Assembly (NCBI GenBank): GCA_014802325.1
Contig: JAAVCK010000010.1
Span: forward strand, 176,899 to 240,898
Source of the DNA: Bacteroides sp.
Lineage (GTDB): Bacteria; Bacteroidota; Bacteroidia; Bacteroidales; Muribaculaceae
Length of the DNA: 64,000 bases
Direction of reading: 5' to 3'
Under the pieces are notes generated by a model that was not told where the DNA came from, made no database searches, and saw nothing but the letters and a program-made list of their open reading frames with translations. Of the stretch, positions 22,334 to 30,518 are shown one piece after another (the stretch's first letter is position 1; every line of letters starts with the position of its first letter). The position numbers and the translations under genes are program-made.

Positions 22334-22397
22334 GCTCTTTTTCATCGGGAGGCGGACAAAAAGGCATCTTAATTGTCCTTTTGTTAACATATATTAT

Positions 22398-22405
22398 TAA
22401 ATTTG
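22398..22405 (+). promoter_or_regulatory. -7 box for the CLC gene
   Basis: TAAATTTG in AT-rich DNA, 44 bp before the ATG at 22450; divergent from the acyl-CoA ligase promoter. The -33 element is weak. Confidence 0.5.
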
Positions 22406-22449
22406 CATCCGTAAATGAACCTCCTCGCGATAAGATGCGTTAAAAAATC

Positions 22450-23763
22450 ATGGATAACACTGCTCGGAATCAAGTCGTAACATGGATGCGTGCCCATATA
22501 CCGGCTCGTGTCTACATGCTGCTTATCCTCATGGCCACAGGAGTGGTGACGGGAGTGGGCGCCTATGTGCTCAAGTGGCTTGTGCGCACGGTCAATCACC
22601 TGCTTACGCGCCATGTGATGACAGTGTTGCCCGACTGGATGATTATCATCGTCCCGGTGGCCGGTATGATTATCACGGTAGCCTATATGCGCTATGTGAT
22701 ACATCAGGACATATCTCACGGAGCCGACATGGTGCGCGCACGGCTACTCGGTGGACAGTATGATCTGCGTACATCGCTCATGGTCTCGCCTATACTTGCC
22801 AGCTCTGTCACGCTCGGTTTCGGAGGCTCGGCAGGTGGCGAAGGTCCTATAGCCACGGCGGGAGCGGCCATCGGAAGTAATTTCGGCCGACGGGCGGGAC
22901 TGACACCGCAGCAGCTCATGGTGGTGATATGCTGCGGAGCGGGAGCCGGCATAGCGGCTATTTTCAAGTCGCCCGTGGGCGGTATGTTCTATACCATCGA
23001 AGTGCTGGCTCTTCCTCTCACCACAGCCAATTTCGTGGCTCTCGCCATCACGTGCGTCACATCAGGCCTCACGGCCTACGCGCTGTCGGGCTTCACGTTT
23101 GACCTCGCCTTCAGCGGCACTATCGCCCCGGCCTACTATGGGTATGTGGTGCTTATAGGTCTCTTCTGCGGACTATATTCCATCTACTATTCGCACATCA
23201 TCTCAGTGACGGGCCGATGGTATGATTCTATCCCCTCCCGATGGAAACGCGCCCTTGTGGCAGGCCTTGTCACAGGTATGCTGCTGCTCATATTTCCCGC
23301 ACTCTACGGCGAGGGCTACGAGGTGATGCGCGCCATAATCGAGTCAGAGCCGTCGCGCCTGCTCAACGGCAGCATGCTCTTTTCGGCTACAGCTTCGCCG
23401 GCCATACTGCTGTATGTAGCCGCCGGAGAGATGCTTGTAAAAGCCATAGGCACATCCTCGGCTACATGCGGCGGTGTGGCCGGAGATTTCTCACCCGCAC
23501 TCTTTGCCGGATGTATGGCCGGATACGTGTTTGCCGCAGGAATGAATCTCGCCTTCGGACTCACGCTCCCCGTAGGTGCTCTCGTGATTACCGCTATGGC
23601 CGCCTCGATGAGCGGCATCATCAAAGCCCCGCTCATGGCTATATTCATCACCACTGAGATGACGGGCAACTTCTCCATGTTTCTCCCCATCGTCATCGCC
23701 TCAGCCATCTCCTACGCCGTAGTGGCGGTAGCCTCAGCTGCCCTCCGCAAAGCATACCATTGA
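22450..23763 (+). CDS. CLC-family chloride channel or Cl-/H+ antiporter
   Basis: Inner-membrane anion transporter, 437 residues with about ten to twelve hydrophobic helices. GSAGGEGP (about residues 123-130) holds the gating glutamate, and GGVAGDFSPALFAG matches the GxFxP helix. The helix-C selectivity segment, usually GSGIPE, reads SHGADM, as in many divergent CLCs. No C-terminal CBS domains. A glutamate gate suggests proton-coupled exchange, but the anion is not certain. Confidence 0.85.
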   Translation: MDNTARNQVVTWMRAHIPARVYMLLILMATGVVTGVGAYVLKWLVRTVNHLLTRHVMTVLPDWMIIIVPVAGMIITVAYMRYVIHQDISHGADMVRARLLGGQYDLRTSLMVSPILASSVTLGFGGSAGGEGPIATAGAAIGSNFGRRAGLTPQQLMVVICCGAGAGIAAIFKSPVGGMFYTIEVLALPLTTANFVALAITCVTSGLTAYALSGFTFDLAFSGTIAPAYYGYVVLIGLFCGLYSIYYSHIISVTGRWYDSIPSRWKRALVAGLVTGMLLLIFPALYGEGYEVMRAIIESEPSRLLNGSMLFSATASPAILLYVAAGEMLVKAIGTSSATCGGVAGDFSPALFAGCMAGYVFAAGMNLAFGLTLPVGALVITAMAASMSGIIKAPLMAIFITTEMTGNFSMFLPIVIASAISYAVVAVASAALRKAYH

Positions 23764-23802
23764 ATATCAGTCCCTGTATGGGTGCTCCTGAATAGCAATC
23801 CG

Positions 23803-23985
23803 GTAGGGGCGCTCCATGGAGCGCCCGGCCGAGCAAAACGGTAATTTTGAGGGTCGGAGACCCGATGTCGTCAACACCCGCGGTTATTGACAACGTCGCC
23901 GCTTCGCGGCTATTATCTTGGACGGGATTCGTCGCCATTGTCGCGCACCATCATGCGCCGGGCGCTCCATGGAGCGCCCCTACAG
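23803..23985 (-). repeat. Dispersed palindromic element, copy B (longest)
   Basis: About 183 bp, inverted relative to copies A and C. Both ends carry the palindrome GGGCGCTCCATGGAGCGCCC joined to TAGGGG/CCCCTA tips. Inside are GATGGTGCGCGA, two further small palindromes (CCGCTTCGCGG and GGGTCGGAGACCC, as read on plus) and TTGCTCGGCCGGG near one end. About 75 bp more interior than copy C. No ORF: a non-autonomous MITE- or BIME-like element is the likeliest reading. Confidence 0.6.
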
Positions 23986-24024
23986 TTTAATGTGTTGAAT
24001 GCTTGAAAATTATATATACAGAAT

Positions 24025-24053
24025 CGGTCCCGGGGCTTGAGGCTCCGGGACCG
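24025..24053 (-). terminator. Hairpin downstream of mdh
   Basis: Twelve-bp stem CGGTCCCGGGGC with GCTCCGGGACCG and a short TTGAG loop, 29 bp past the mdh stop. The following minus-strand bases are AT-rich with only a weak T-run. Confidence 0.6.
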
Positions 24054-24081
24054 GTCAATTATAAGAGATTCTTTGAAGTTA

Positions 24082-25095
24082 TCAGCAGGTCTTTTCGTCG
24101 AGATAGGGGTTGAGCTTGCTCCACTCTGATACGGGAGGCATCACACCCATGGCGATAACCTCGTCGCGGAGAGCGCAGAGGTGCTTGTAGCTCTCGTCAA
24201 GTTCCTTCATTTCCTCGGGAGTGCCGGTGAGGGGCTTAGCTACCACGCCGTCCTTAGAGATGGTGGTTTCGGTGGCCATCATGATGTGCGAGTAGCGATC
24301 GTTGTTGACGTATGTACCGGCAGGCCAGCGGAAAGGCTTGCCACCCATAGCGGCAGCGATCATCTCGATAGATACGTATGAGGGGCTCTGGAATGACGAA
24401 CGGCCGCGGAGGTCGATGATATTCTTTCCGCCCTGGATCACACGGGTCTTGAGAGCGTTCCAGTCTTCGGTGGGAAGAGCTTCGGTGCCGATGATTTCGC
24501 TGAGAGGCTTGCCGTCGACGATAGTAGTAGATGCGAATACAGCCATCTGCTCGCCGTGGCCGCCATAGGTGCGTGAGTTGGTGATCTTGTCGGGAGAGAT
24601 CTTGAAATATTTGGCAAGTTCGCTGCGCAGACGGGTAGAGTCGAGAGCGGCGAGGGTGGTCACACACGAGGGCTTCACGCCGGCATAGAGCAGGGTGATC
24701 AGACCGGTGATATCAGCGGGGTTGAAGATGATGGTGATGTGCTTCACATCGGGGCAGTACTGACGCACGTTCTTACCGAATTCTTCGGCGATAGCGGCAT
24801 TACCTTTGAGAAGGTCTTCGCGGGTCATGCCGGCCTTACGGGCAGCACCTCCCGAGTTGACGATATACTTGGCGCCGGTGAGAGCTTCCTTGATATCGGA
24901 GGTGAAAGTGATGTTGACATTTTCAAATCCGCAGTGATAAAGCTCTTCAGCTACGCCTTCGAGACCCGGTGCATAGGGGTCGTATAAGCAGATGTTGGGG
25001 GTAAGACCCATCATGATGGCGGTCTGCGCCATGTTAGAACCGATCATGCCGGCTGCTCCGACAATCACAAGCTTTTCGTCTGTTAAAAAATTCAT
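24082..25095 (-). CDS. mdh: Malate dehydrogenase
   Basis: NAD-dependent interconversion of malate and oxaloacetate, used in the fumarate/succinate branch of anaerobic Bacteroidales metabolism. 337 residues. Rossmann motif GAAGMIGSNMAQ (about 13-24), STRLRSELAKYF with substrate-binding arginine, and catalytic histidine in TYGGHGEQMAVF are present. It belongs to the Bacteroides-type Mdh rather than the E. coli one. Monocistronic between a hairpin and a divergent AT-rich island; a weak TAATTTTA box lies about 29 bp upstream. Confidence 0.94.
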   Translation of the reverse strand: MNFLTDEKLVIVGAAGMIGSNMAQTAIMMGLTPNICLYDPYAPGLEGVAEELYHCGFENVNITFTSDIKEALTGAKYIVNSGGAARKAGMTREDLLKGNAAIAEEFGKNVRQYCPDVKHITIIFNPADITGLITLLYAGVKPSCVTTLAALDSTRLRSELAKYFKISPDKITNSRTYGGHGEQMAVFASTTIVDGKPLSEIIGTEALPTEDWNALKTRVIQGGKNIIDLRGRSSFQSPSYVSIEMIAAAMGGKPFRWPAGTYVNNDRYSHIMMATETTISKDGVVAKPLTGTPEEMKELDESYKHLCALRDEVIAMGVMPPVSEWSKLNPYLDEKTC

Positions 25096-25238
25096 ATATT
25101 GTAGTATTTTTGGAAATTCGACCTAAAATTACAACTATTTCCGCAATCTAAGGTTCATTTCCACCGACTTTTTTAACGATTTAATGAAAAATTTCTTTAA
25201 ATGGTCTTTTATCGCAAATATCAGGCTCGACACAGGGG

Positions 25239-25246
25239 TAATTTTG
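25239..25246 (+). promoter_or_regulatory. -7 box upstream of a 29-codon ORF
   Basis: TAATTTTG followed by 30 bp to the ATG at 25277. No clear TTTG at -33. Confidence 0.4.
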
Positions 25247-25276
25247 CAGTGTAAACTTTTAAAATGTATAGTAACA

Positions 25277-25366
25277 ATGAAGACAAAATTTCTCACCACC
25301 CTCACCCGTCTGCTCGATTTTTTAGGCCGCTTACTCGCTCTTCTGAGGGGCAGACGCGCTAAGTGA
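25277..25366 (+). CDS. Small basic amphipathic peptide (29 residues), hypothetical
   Basis: MKTKFLTTLTRLLDFLGRLL begins a 29-residue peptide ending in RGRRAK: one amphipathic, strongly basic helix. ATG at 25277 is favoured over an in-frame ATG at 25184 because a TAATTTTG promoter box lies between them. Such peptides may be type I toxins, membrane-active small proteins, or nothing. No homologue is recognised. It lies in the divergent gap after mdh. Confidence 0.3.
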   Translation: MKTKFLTTLTRLLDFLGRLLALLRGRRAK

Positions 25367-25494
25367 TGTAAACTACGACCGACAGCCTCGACTACGTTTG
25401 TGCCGACTGCCGCGCATGCAGAATAACGATTGATTATAATTAACCAATCTTTATGATAAATAATAAGTATATACTATGAAATATTTACAAATAT

Positions 25495-25526
25495 TTTGTA
25501 AATATCGTAAAGGTTGTATATATTTG
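25495..25526 (+). promoter_or_regulatory. Consensus promoter of a decayed gene
   Basis: TTTG (25495-25498), exactly 20 bp, TATATTTG (25519-25526): a full match to the Bacteroidetes consensus, 61 bp before the ATG of the broken lipoprotein reading frame. Confidence 0.65.
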
Positions 25527-25586
25527 TGGCTGATATCCAAATTTCAATTATAATCCCTTTTCTTATTCACCTCAAAAGTTTTTATT

Positions 25587-25775
25587 ATGAAAAATCGGTA
25601 TTACCTTGGATAATGTTATTTGTGTTCGCTACATTTGTTTGTTGTTCTGATGAAGTTAAGCTAATACATTCATGAGTTATATGAGAAGTTAAGTGAGCTT
25701 CCGTCATATTCAATATTGTCCTTTGTTGGAACACATAGCAGATCTTTGGAAAAAATAATTAACTGTTTTGAATGA
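25587..25775 (+). pseudogene. Frameshifted small lipoprotein gene
   Basis: Frame 1 begins MKNRYYLG and stops at 25611. The adjoining frame (25613-25675) reads MLFVFATFVCCSDEVKLIHS, which joined to the first gives a lipoprotein signal with a cysteine lipobox. Frame 1 then resumes with YIHELYEKLSELPSYSILSF... to a stop at 25773. Two indels thus break one short coding sequence of about 60 codons. Low GC and a perfect upstream promoter support a former gene. Family unknown. Confidence 0.5.
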
Positions 25776-25810
25776 TTATAAACTTTGCATGTTACAACAT
25801 GGTTATGTAG

Positions 25811-26101
25811 TTGAGTTCTAATCAGAAAAATATAACTATGAAGAATAATGTATTTATAAGTATTGTGCCATCCAAACTGCTTTTGTTATTACTTCCTGCA
25901 ATAATTACAATGTGTATAGGCGTCTTTGTTGAAGGTGTAGTATTGAAATGGACAACAATAATAGGTTATTCAAGCATCTTTATTTTCGCCATAGCGGCTA
26001 CCCCTTATTTATTTAAGGCAAAGGCCTACTCAAAGTTAATAGGTGTATGGTGCGTGGTAATTCTCTCAATGATTCCCATATTCCTCATTTATTTAACTTG
26101 A
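25811..26101 (+). CDS. Small hypothetical membrane protein
   Basis: Up to 96 residues; the downstream ATG at 25838 (MKNNVFISIVPS, 87 residues) is an equally good start. Three predicted membrane helices (about residues 20-40, 45-66 and 75-95 of the long form) separated by short loops such as PYLFKAKAYSK. Base composition is far more AT-rich than the flanking housekeeping genes, suggesting acquired DNA. No family recognised. Confidence 0.55.
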   Translation: MSSNQKNITMKNNVFISIVPSKLLLLLLPAIITMCIGVFVEGVVLKWTTIIGYSSIFIFAIAATPYLFKAKAYSKLIGVWCVVILSMIPIFLIYLT

Positions 26102-26177
26102 GTTGCAAAAGCCAACCTATAAAATTTAGCGGACTGAGGATGGTTTTCCCTCAGCCCGCTAATTATTTGTCACTGTC

Positions 26178-26948
26178 TCACAATGCCCGAGGGCTGAGGA
26201 CGTCGGTAATCATCTGGTCTACGCCGAGGTCGGCGAGACGGAGATAGTCGTCGATGGTGTTGACCGTCCAGGTCATAATCTTGAGTCCGGCGCCGTGGAA
26301 TGTGTCGATACATTCCTGATCGATGAAGTCCTGCTTGATGTCTACGTCAAGATTGCGCTCGATGATCCACGCAGCCAGTTCGCGCCACTTGCCGTCGGCC
26401 TGAAATACCACCTTAAGTCCCGGAGCGGAGTTGAGGAAATAATCGGCATAGGACTTCGAAGCAGTAAGTATCACACACTCATCGCGGAGGTTGAGGCTGT
26501 CAATCAGTTCCACGAGTCCCGGCAGAGGAGATAGATCGGTATCTTTCTTCGCCATGGTCTTGAGGTGGAGCAGGGGAGTTTTTCCGTTGTCGCGGCAGAA
26601 CTCCAGATATTCGGCCACGGTGAGCAGACTGCCTGAGTAAGTATTGCCGTCGATGGTCTGCGTATATGTCTCGGTGAGGAGTTGGGGTAATGTAGAGCTT
26701 TCGATTTTCATGTCTCCACCCAGTCGGGCCGTTTTGCCGTCGTGGGCGGCTACATATACGGAGTCGGCTGTGAGACGCACGTGGCACTCCATCATGTCAA
26801 AACCCATGCGGGCGCCGTTGCGAAACGCTTCTTTGGAATTTTCCACTCCGTAGGCGCTCCCGCGTCGGCCTATGAGTTGAGGCGTGGCGGCTGATGCTGA
26901 TATAGTGCCGGCAATGGCTGCGGCGGCTATGATAAGAAATTTTTTCAT
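26178..26948 (-). CDS. Secreted GDPD-like protein with altered active site
   Basis: 256 residues with a clear signal peptide (cleavage after SASA, residue 20) and a glycerophosphodiester phosphodiesterase TIM-barrel. The expected HRG motif reads RRG (catalytic His to R28), and the metal-site E-x-D reads E54-C-H56. E36 and the H69-D70 pair are kept. Active GDPDs hydrolyse glycerophosphodiesters; losing one catalytic histidine suggests a changed or lost activity. Last gene of the recF-led operon, 20 bp after the methyltransferase. Confidence 0.8.
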   Translation of the reverse strand: MKKFLIIAAAAIAGTISASAATPQLIGRRGSAYGVENSKEAFRNGARMGFDMMECHVRLTADSVYVAAHDGKTARLGGDMKIESSTLPQLLTETYTQTIDGNTYSGSLLTVAEYLEFCRDNGKTPLLHLKTMAKKDTDLSPLPGLVELIDSLNLRDECVILTASKSYADYFLNSAPGLKVVFQADGKWRELAAWIIERNLDVDIKQDFIDQECIDTFHGAGLKIMTWTVNTIDDYLRLADLGVDQMITDVLSPRAL

Positions 26949-26967
26949 GGCTGATATACTGTGATGA

Positions 26968-28374
26968 TTATAGGAATTTTATACGATATTCGGCGGGGTA
27001 GAGATTGTTGGAGCGGTTGCCCAGATGTTTCATGAATCCGAGAGTCAAACCGCCGTATGTCACGGCGACGTATCCGCGAGGAGTATCAGGCGGTAGGGTC
27101 AGTGTGTTGCGCCGCAGATAGTCACGGGCATCGTCGAGCGACAGCTCTACCTGAGGAAAAGCGTGTGGTGACATGGCTGCCGACATGGCCAGAGCGTGGT
27201 GGGGTATAATGTCACGCCCCTTGATCTGCGCCACGGTCACACCTGCCTGTACTACGGTAGTCACACGCTCTATGCGGCGCAAGAGCGGCATCCATACTTC
27301 GGGAAAGGCTGTAAGCGTGTCGGCGCCGGCAGTCAATGTGAGCGGCAGCCGATAGTCGAGCCACTGCGCGGCGGTGGCGCATGCCTGACCGGAGGCTGCT
27401 TCATGCTGCTTACGGCTGCGGGCACTTTTTTTGCGCGATGAGGCTGATGTGTCGGCGTCGAGAGTATGAGGTGCGCTGTAGCCCGTTTTGGTCACTACGG
27501 CTACAAACAGACCTTCACCTTTGAGCCGGTGGGGCATGAAGCGGTAACACGGATAAGGTGTGTCGATACCGGGAGCTATACATGATGGCAACCCGGGTAC
27601 GTCGCGGGGCACGCCGCCGAGCTCGTCGACTATGTAGGCGAGGTTTTCCTCGTTTTCGTGGCGGTTGAAAGTGCAGGTAGAATATATCATCGTACCTCCG
27701 GGACGCAGCAGTTTCCACAGATTATCGATAATCTCACGCTGAAGGCGCGCACACTCCTCCACAAGCCGCGGCGTCCATTGGGCTATGGCGTCGGCATCCT
27801 TGCGCATCATGCCTTCGCCCGAGCAGGGCACATCGGCTATAATAAGGTCGGCCGTCTCGCCAAGCCGGGCGAGTGCAGCTGTGTCGCCACGGGTCACCAC
27901 CGTAGCCGGATAGCCCCATTTCATGATATTTTCCCTGAGCACCGCACATCGGGCCGGCACTATCTCGTTGGCTATCATGAGCGAACCATCAGGTAGTGAG
28001 TCTATGGCAGCGGTGGTCTTGCCGCCGGGTGCGGCACAAGCATCCACCACCACGAGGGGGCTGTCGCCGCTGACTATATGCTTCACTATGGTGCTTACTA
28101 TCATGGAAGAGGCATCCTGGGCGTAGTAAGCGCCGGCATGAAAGAGTGGGTCGAGTGTCACCGAGGGTGCGTCGGCGTCGAGTCTGACGCCACTGTCGCA
28201 CCACTCCACAGCCTCACCCGACGGTGACAGGGCAGAGGGCTTTGAGGGATTGAGGCGCACCGAGCGGCCCGGCTCACCTTCATGCAACGCCTCAAGCAGA
28301 GGCGAGGCCTCGGCACCGAGCTGAGCGGCGCATGCTTCGGCGAAGCCGTCGGGAAGAGAGCGTAAGGCGGTCAT
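26968..28374 (-). CDS. NSUN/RsmF-type RNA cytosine-5 methyltransferase
   Basis: 468 residues. SAM-binding VVDACAAPGGKTT (about residues 109-121), motif IV DVPCSGEGMMRKD with the release cysteine and motif VI YSTCTFNRHENEENL with the catalytic cysteine are intact. The C-terminal third resembles the RsmF/PUA-like tail. Substrate is probably rRNA or tRNA; which cytosine cannot be told. Its ATG overlaps the thioesterase stop by four bases. Confidence 0.9.
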   Translation of the reverse strand: MTALRSLPDGFAEACAAQLGAEASPLLEALHEGEPGRSVRLNPSKPSALSPSGEAVEWCDSGVRLDADAPSVTLDPLFHAGAYYAQDASSMIVSTIVKHIVSGDSPLVVVDACAAPGGKTTAAIDSLPDGSLMIANEIVPARCAVLRENIMKWGYPATVVTRGDTAALARLGETADLIIADVPCSGEGMMRKDADAIAQWTPRLVEECARLQREIIDNLWKLLRPGGTMIYSTCTFNRHENEENLAYIVDELGGVPRDVPGLPSCIAPGIDTPYPCYRFMPHRLKGEGLFVAVVTKTGYSAPHTLDADTSASSRKKSARSRKQHEAASGQACATAAQWLDYRLPLTLTAGADTLTAFPEVWMPLLRRIERVTTVVQAGVTVAQIKGRDIIPHHALAMSAAMSPHAFPQVELSLDDARDYLRRNTLTLPPDTPRGYVAVTYGGLTLGFMKHLGNRSNNLYPAEYRIKFL

Positions 28375-28847
28375 TTCGTCAGCGCTGATTCTTCATATTT
28401 TTCGAGAGCCTCTATCCACGCCGGTGCTATCTCTACCGACTTCATGGTGAGGCGGCTGAAGCCCGAAAGTATAGAGTAGCACACGGCTTTGGTCTGCATG
28501 GTGGCCGTATTGACTATGCGCTGCTCCATGCGGAAACTCTTCGATCCTATCTCGGTGACCTTGGTGAGCACTTCGATAGGCTCTTCGTAAAGCGTGGGGG
28601 CGAAATATGTGCAGTTGATATTGACTATCACTACACCCACGTCGCGCCAGTCGATATTATCGTGCATCACATCCTCGAAGTAGCGGCTTTTGCCCAGATC
28701 GAAATAGTTGAGATATATGGCATTGTTGACGTGACCCAGCGCATCGATGTCAGAAAAACGTATCTGCACGGGTATATAGTGGTGAAACGCTCCCTGCGCG
28801 GCGGGCACGCGGGGATTGGCGTCGGCGGGTAGATTCTTGGGAGTCAT
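28371..28847 (-). CDS. Acyl-CoA thioesterase, hotdog fold
   Basis: 158 residues from ATG 28847 (MTPKNLPADANPR); a longer frame to 28895 would overlap dciA. The motif IRFSDIDALGHVNNAIYLNY is the 4-hydroxybenzoyl-CoA thioesterase/YbgC signature with the active-site Asp region. Hydrolyses acyl-CoA thioesters in the cytosol; substrate unknown. Middle of an operon of replication and RNA-modification genes. Confidence 0.85.
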   Translation of the reverse strand: MTPKNLPADANPRVPAAQGAFHHYIPVQIRFSDIDALGHVNNAIYLNYFDLGKSRYFEDVMHDNIDWRDVGVVIVNINCTYFAPTLYEEPIEVLTKVTEIGSKSFRMEQRIVNTATMQTKAVCYSILSGFSRLTMKSVEIAPAWIEALEKYEESALTK

Positions 28848-28878
28848 GATATACAGTAAAGTGCTAAAAAGTGAAGAA

Positions 28879-29169
28879 TCAGTGGATTGATACATCGGTG
28901 ATCACTTCGCGTCCGCAAGCATCGTTGAGGGCCTTGACAAGAGCCGCACGGTTAAACATAAGCTCGTTTTTCAGCGGCGCCGATGTGAGATATACATGAA
29001 GCACGCCGCGATCCACGTAGCGGCGCACGGTGTAGCGGTTGATGCTCGGCCCTACTATCTCGGGCCAGAGCGAGCATAGGCGGTGCTCGTCGAGACGGTC
29101 GGATATTCCGGCCTGGGCAAGCACGCGGTCAACGAAGTCGCCGAGTCTGACGGGATCAGTGCGTTTCAT
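28879..29169 (-). CDS. DciA-like protein (DUF721)
   Basis: 96 residues from ATG 29169 (MKRTDPVRLGDFV). It has the KH-like DUF721 fold: LWPEIVGPSINRYTVRRYVDRG followed by the LHVYLTSAPLKNELMF core. DciA proteins help load the replicative helicase in bacteria without DnaC/DnaI. Overlap of 14 bp with recF supports a replication/repair role. Confidence 0.85.
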   Translation of the reverse strand: MKRTDPVRLGDFVDRVLAQAGISDRLDEHRLCSLWPEIVGPSINRYTVRRYVDRGVLHVYLTSAPLKNELMFNRAALVKALNDACGREVITDVSIH

Positions 29170-30271
29170 CGTGAGTAACGGGGGTGAATACACCACGCTC
29201 CACATGCCACAGCCGGTAATCGCCGGCCGAGCGCGACATTATCTCGTCGAGGTGCGTACGGTTGGTATCGGTGATAAATATCTGGCCGAAGCTGTCAGAC
29301 GAGATCACGCTCACTATCCGCTCCACGCGGTCGGCGTCGAGCTTGTCGAAAATATCGTCGAGCAGCAGCAGCGGGCGCATTCCGGTGGCACGGCTCAGAA
29401 ACTCATACTGCGCCAGGCGCAGGGCTATCGTGAAGCTCTTGCACTGACCCTGCGAGCCTGTGCGGCGCACCGGCATTCCGTCGAGCAGCATCTCTATATC
29501 GTCGCGATGAGGGCCTACGGAGGTGTGCTTCACTATCTCGTCGTGGCGCCGGGCACTGTCGAGCAGTGCTGTCAGCGTAGAGCCGGGCTGCGACAGAGTG
29601 CTGTCGTAGGCTATCGAGACCACTTCGTCGGAGCCGGCTATGGCTGTATAATATCGGTTGAATATCTCGGTAAGCTCAGCCACCCAGCGGGTGCGGGCGG
29701 AGTGAATGGTAGCGGCGGTAAATTCCATTATCTGCTCTACGGCCTCGTAGAGGGTGTGATCCACCACTCCGGTGCGCAGCATGGTGTTGCGCTGTTCGAG
29801 AGCGCGGCTATAGCGGATGAGTGCGTCGAGATACACCGGGTCGCTCTGCGAGATCACCACGTCCATCCATGATCGGCGCTCCTCGCCGGCACCGCGTATA
29901 AGGTCGATGTCCTGCGGCGCTATCATCACCAGCGGAAACGATCCTATGTGGGCACTGAGCCTGTCATACTCCTTGCCGCCCCGGCGGAATTTCTTGCGTT
30001 TTCCCTCGGCCATGCCCAGAGTCAGCTCTTCGGCTGTGCCGCGGCGGTCATAGAGTGCTTTGGCAAGTGTGAAAGTTTCGCCCCGACGCATCAGCATCCG
30101 GTCAGGCACGCGGGTGAAGCTGCGCGTAAGGCTCATGTAGTATATCGCATCGAGCAGATTGCTCTTTCCCATGCCGTTGTTGCCTAAGAATCCGTTGACC
30201 TTGGGCGAGAACTCAAGGTCGGCCTGAGCGATATTCTTAAAGTTGGTAAGTGTCAACTGCTTGAGAATCAT
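29156..30271 (-). CDS. recF: DNA replication and repair protein RecF
   Basis: 371 residues from ATG 30271 (MILKQLTLTNFKNI), the family start; the upstream in-frame ATG at 30298 lies by the SRP RNA end. Walker A GNNGMGKSN (residues 30-38) and Walker B LLLDDIFDKLD are clear, with the QGQ-type signature SQGQCKSF. RecF acts with RecO/RecR to load RecA at gaps. First gene of a leftward operon recF-dciA-thioesterase-methyltransferase-GDPD. No separate promoter is evident. Confidence 0.94.
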   Translation of the reverse strand: MILKQLTLTNFKNIAQADLEFSPKVNGFLGNNGMGKSNLLDAIYYMSLTRSFTRVPDRMLMRRGETFTLAKALYDRRGTAEELTLGMAEGKRKKFRRGGKEYDRLSAHIGSFPLVMIAPQDIDLIRGAGEERRSWMDVVISQSDPVYLDALIRYSRALEQRNTMLRTGVVDHTLYEAVEQIMEFTAATIHSARTRWVAELTEIFNRYYTAIAGSDEVVSIAYDSTLSQPGSTLTALLDSARRHDEIVKHTSVGPHRDDIEMLLDGMPVRRTGSQGQCKSFTIALRLAQYEFLSRATGMRPLLLLDDIFDKLDADRVERIVSVISSDSFGQIFITDTNRTHLDEIMSRSAGDYRLWHVERGVFTPVTHDETH

Positions 30272-30302
30272 GGCTATATAGATGGGATATTGATACAAAA
30301 AA

Positions 30303-30399
30303 GGGTAAGCGATCTACATCGCACCGCTACAACCCGATACCGTTGCTTCGATCAAGACCTGGCGGAGTTCTCGGGGAGCTGGTCGTGTAGGACTTACCC
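30303..30399 (-). ncRNA. ffs: Signal recognition particle RNA (4.5S type)
   Basis: About 97 nt. GGGTAAG at the 5' end pairs with CTTACCC at the 3' end, followed by a T-run. The apical Ffh-binding region reads CCAGGTCTTGATCGAAGCAA and keeps the AGGTC and GAAGCA asymmetric loop. The tip TTGATC replaces the common CGGAAG tip, so no GGAA tetraloop is seen. A perfect TTTG-N20-TACTTTTG promoter lies immediately upstream, with start about at 30399. Confidence 0.88.
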
Positions 30400-30404
30400 G
30401 ACTG

Positions 30405-30436
30405 CAAAAGTACAACTTTTTTTTCAATCCGCCAAA
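30405..30436 (-). promoter_or_regulatory. Promoter of the SRP RNA gene
   Basis: On the minus strand TTTG (30436-30433), 20 bp, TACTTTTG (30412-30405). Full consensus match; the RNA begins about 6 bp after the box. Confidence 0.8.
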
Positions 30437-30460
30437 TCTTTTTTTTCGTATTGAAAATAT

Positions 30461-30494
30461 CAGCCCCCGGCTGCTGTGATGCAACCGGGGGCTG
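30461..30494 (-). terminator. Terminator of pckA
   Basis: Ten-bp GC stem CAGCCCCCGG with CCGGGGGCTG, 14-nt loop, 25 bp after the pckA stop; followed on the minus strand by ATATTTTC. Confidence 0.75.
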
Positions 30495-30518
30495 TGGAGA
30501 TATATAATCGCTGATGGA

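Noticed and set aside
18872..24081. CRISPR array in the repeat-rich region
   Set aside because: Only two long direct repeats and dispersed palindromes; no regularly spaced short repeats and no cas genes.
26047..26247. 66-codon open frame after the small membrane protein
   Set aside because: Begins inside the membrane-protein gene and runs into the end of the GDPD gene; no motif.
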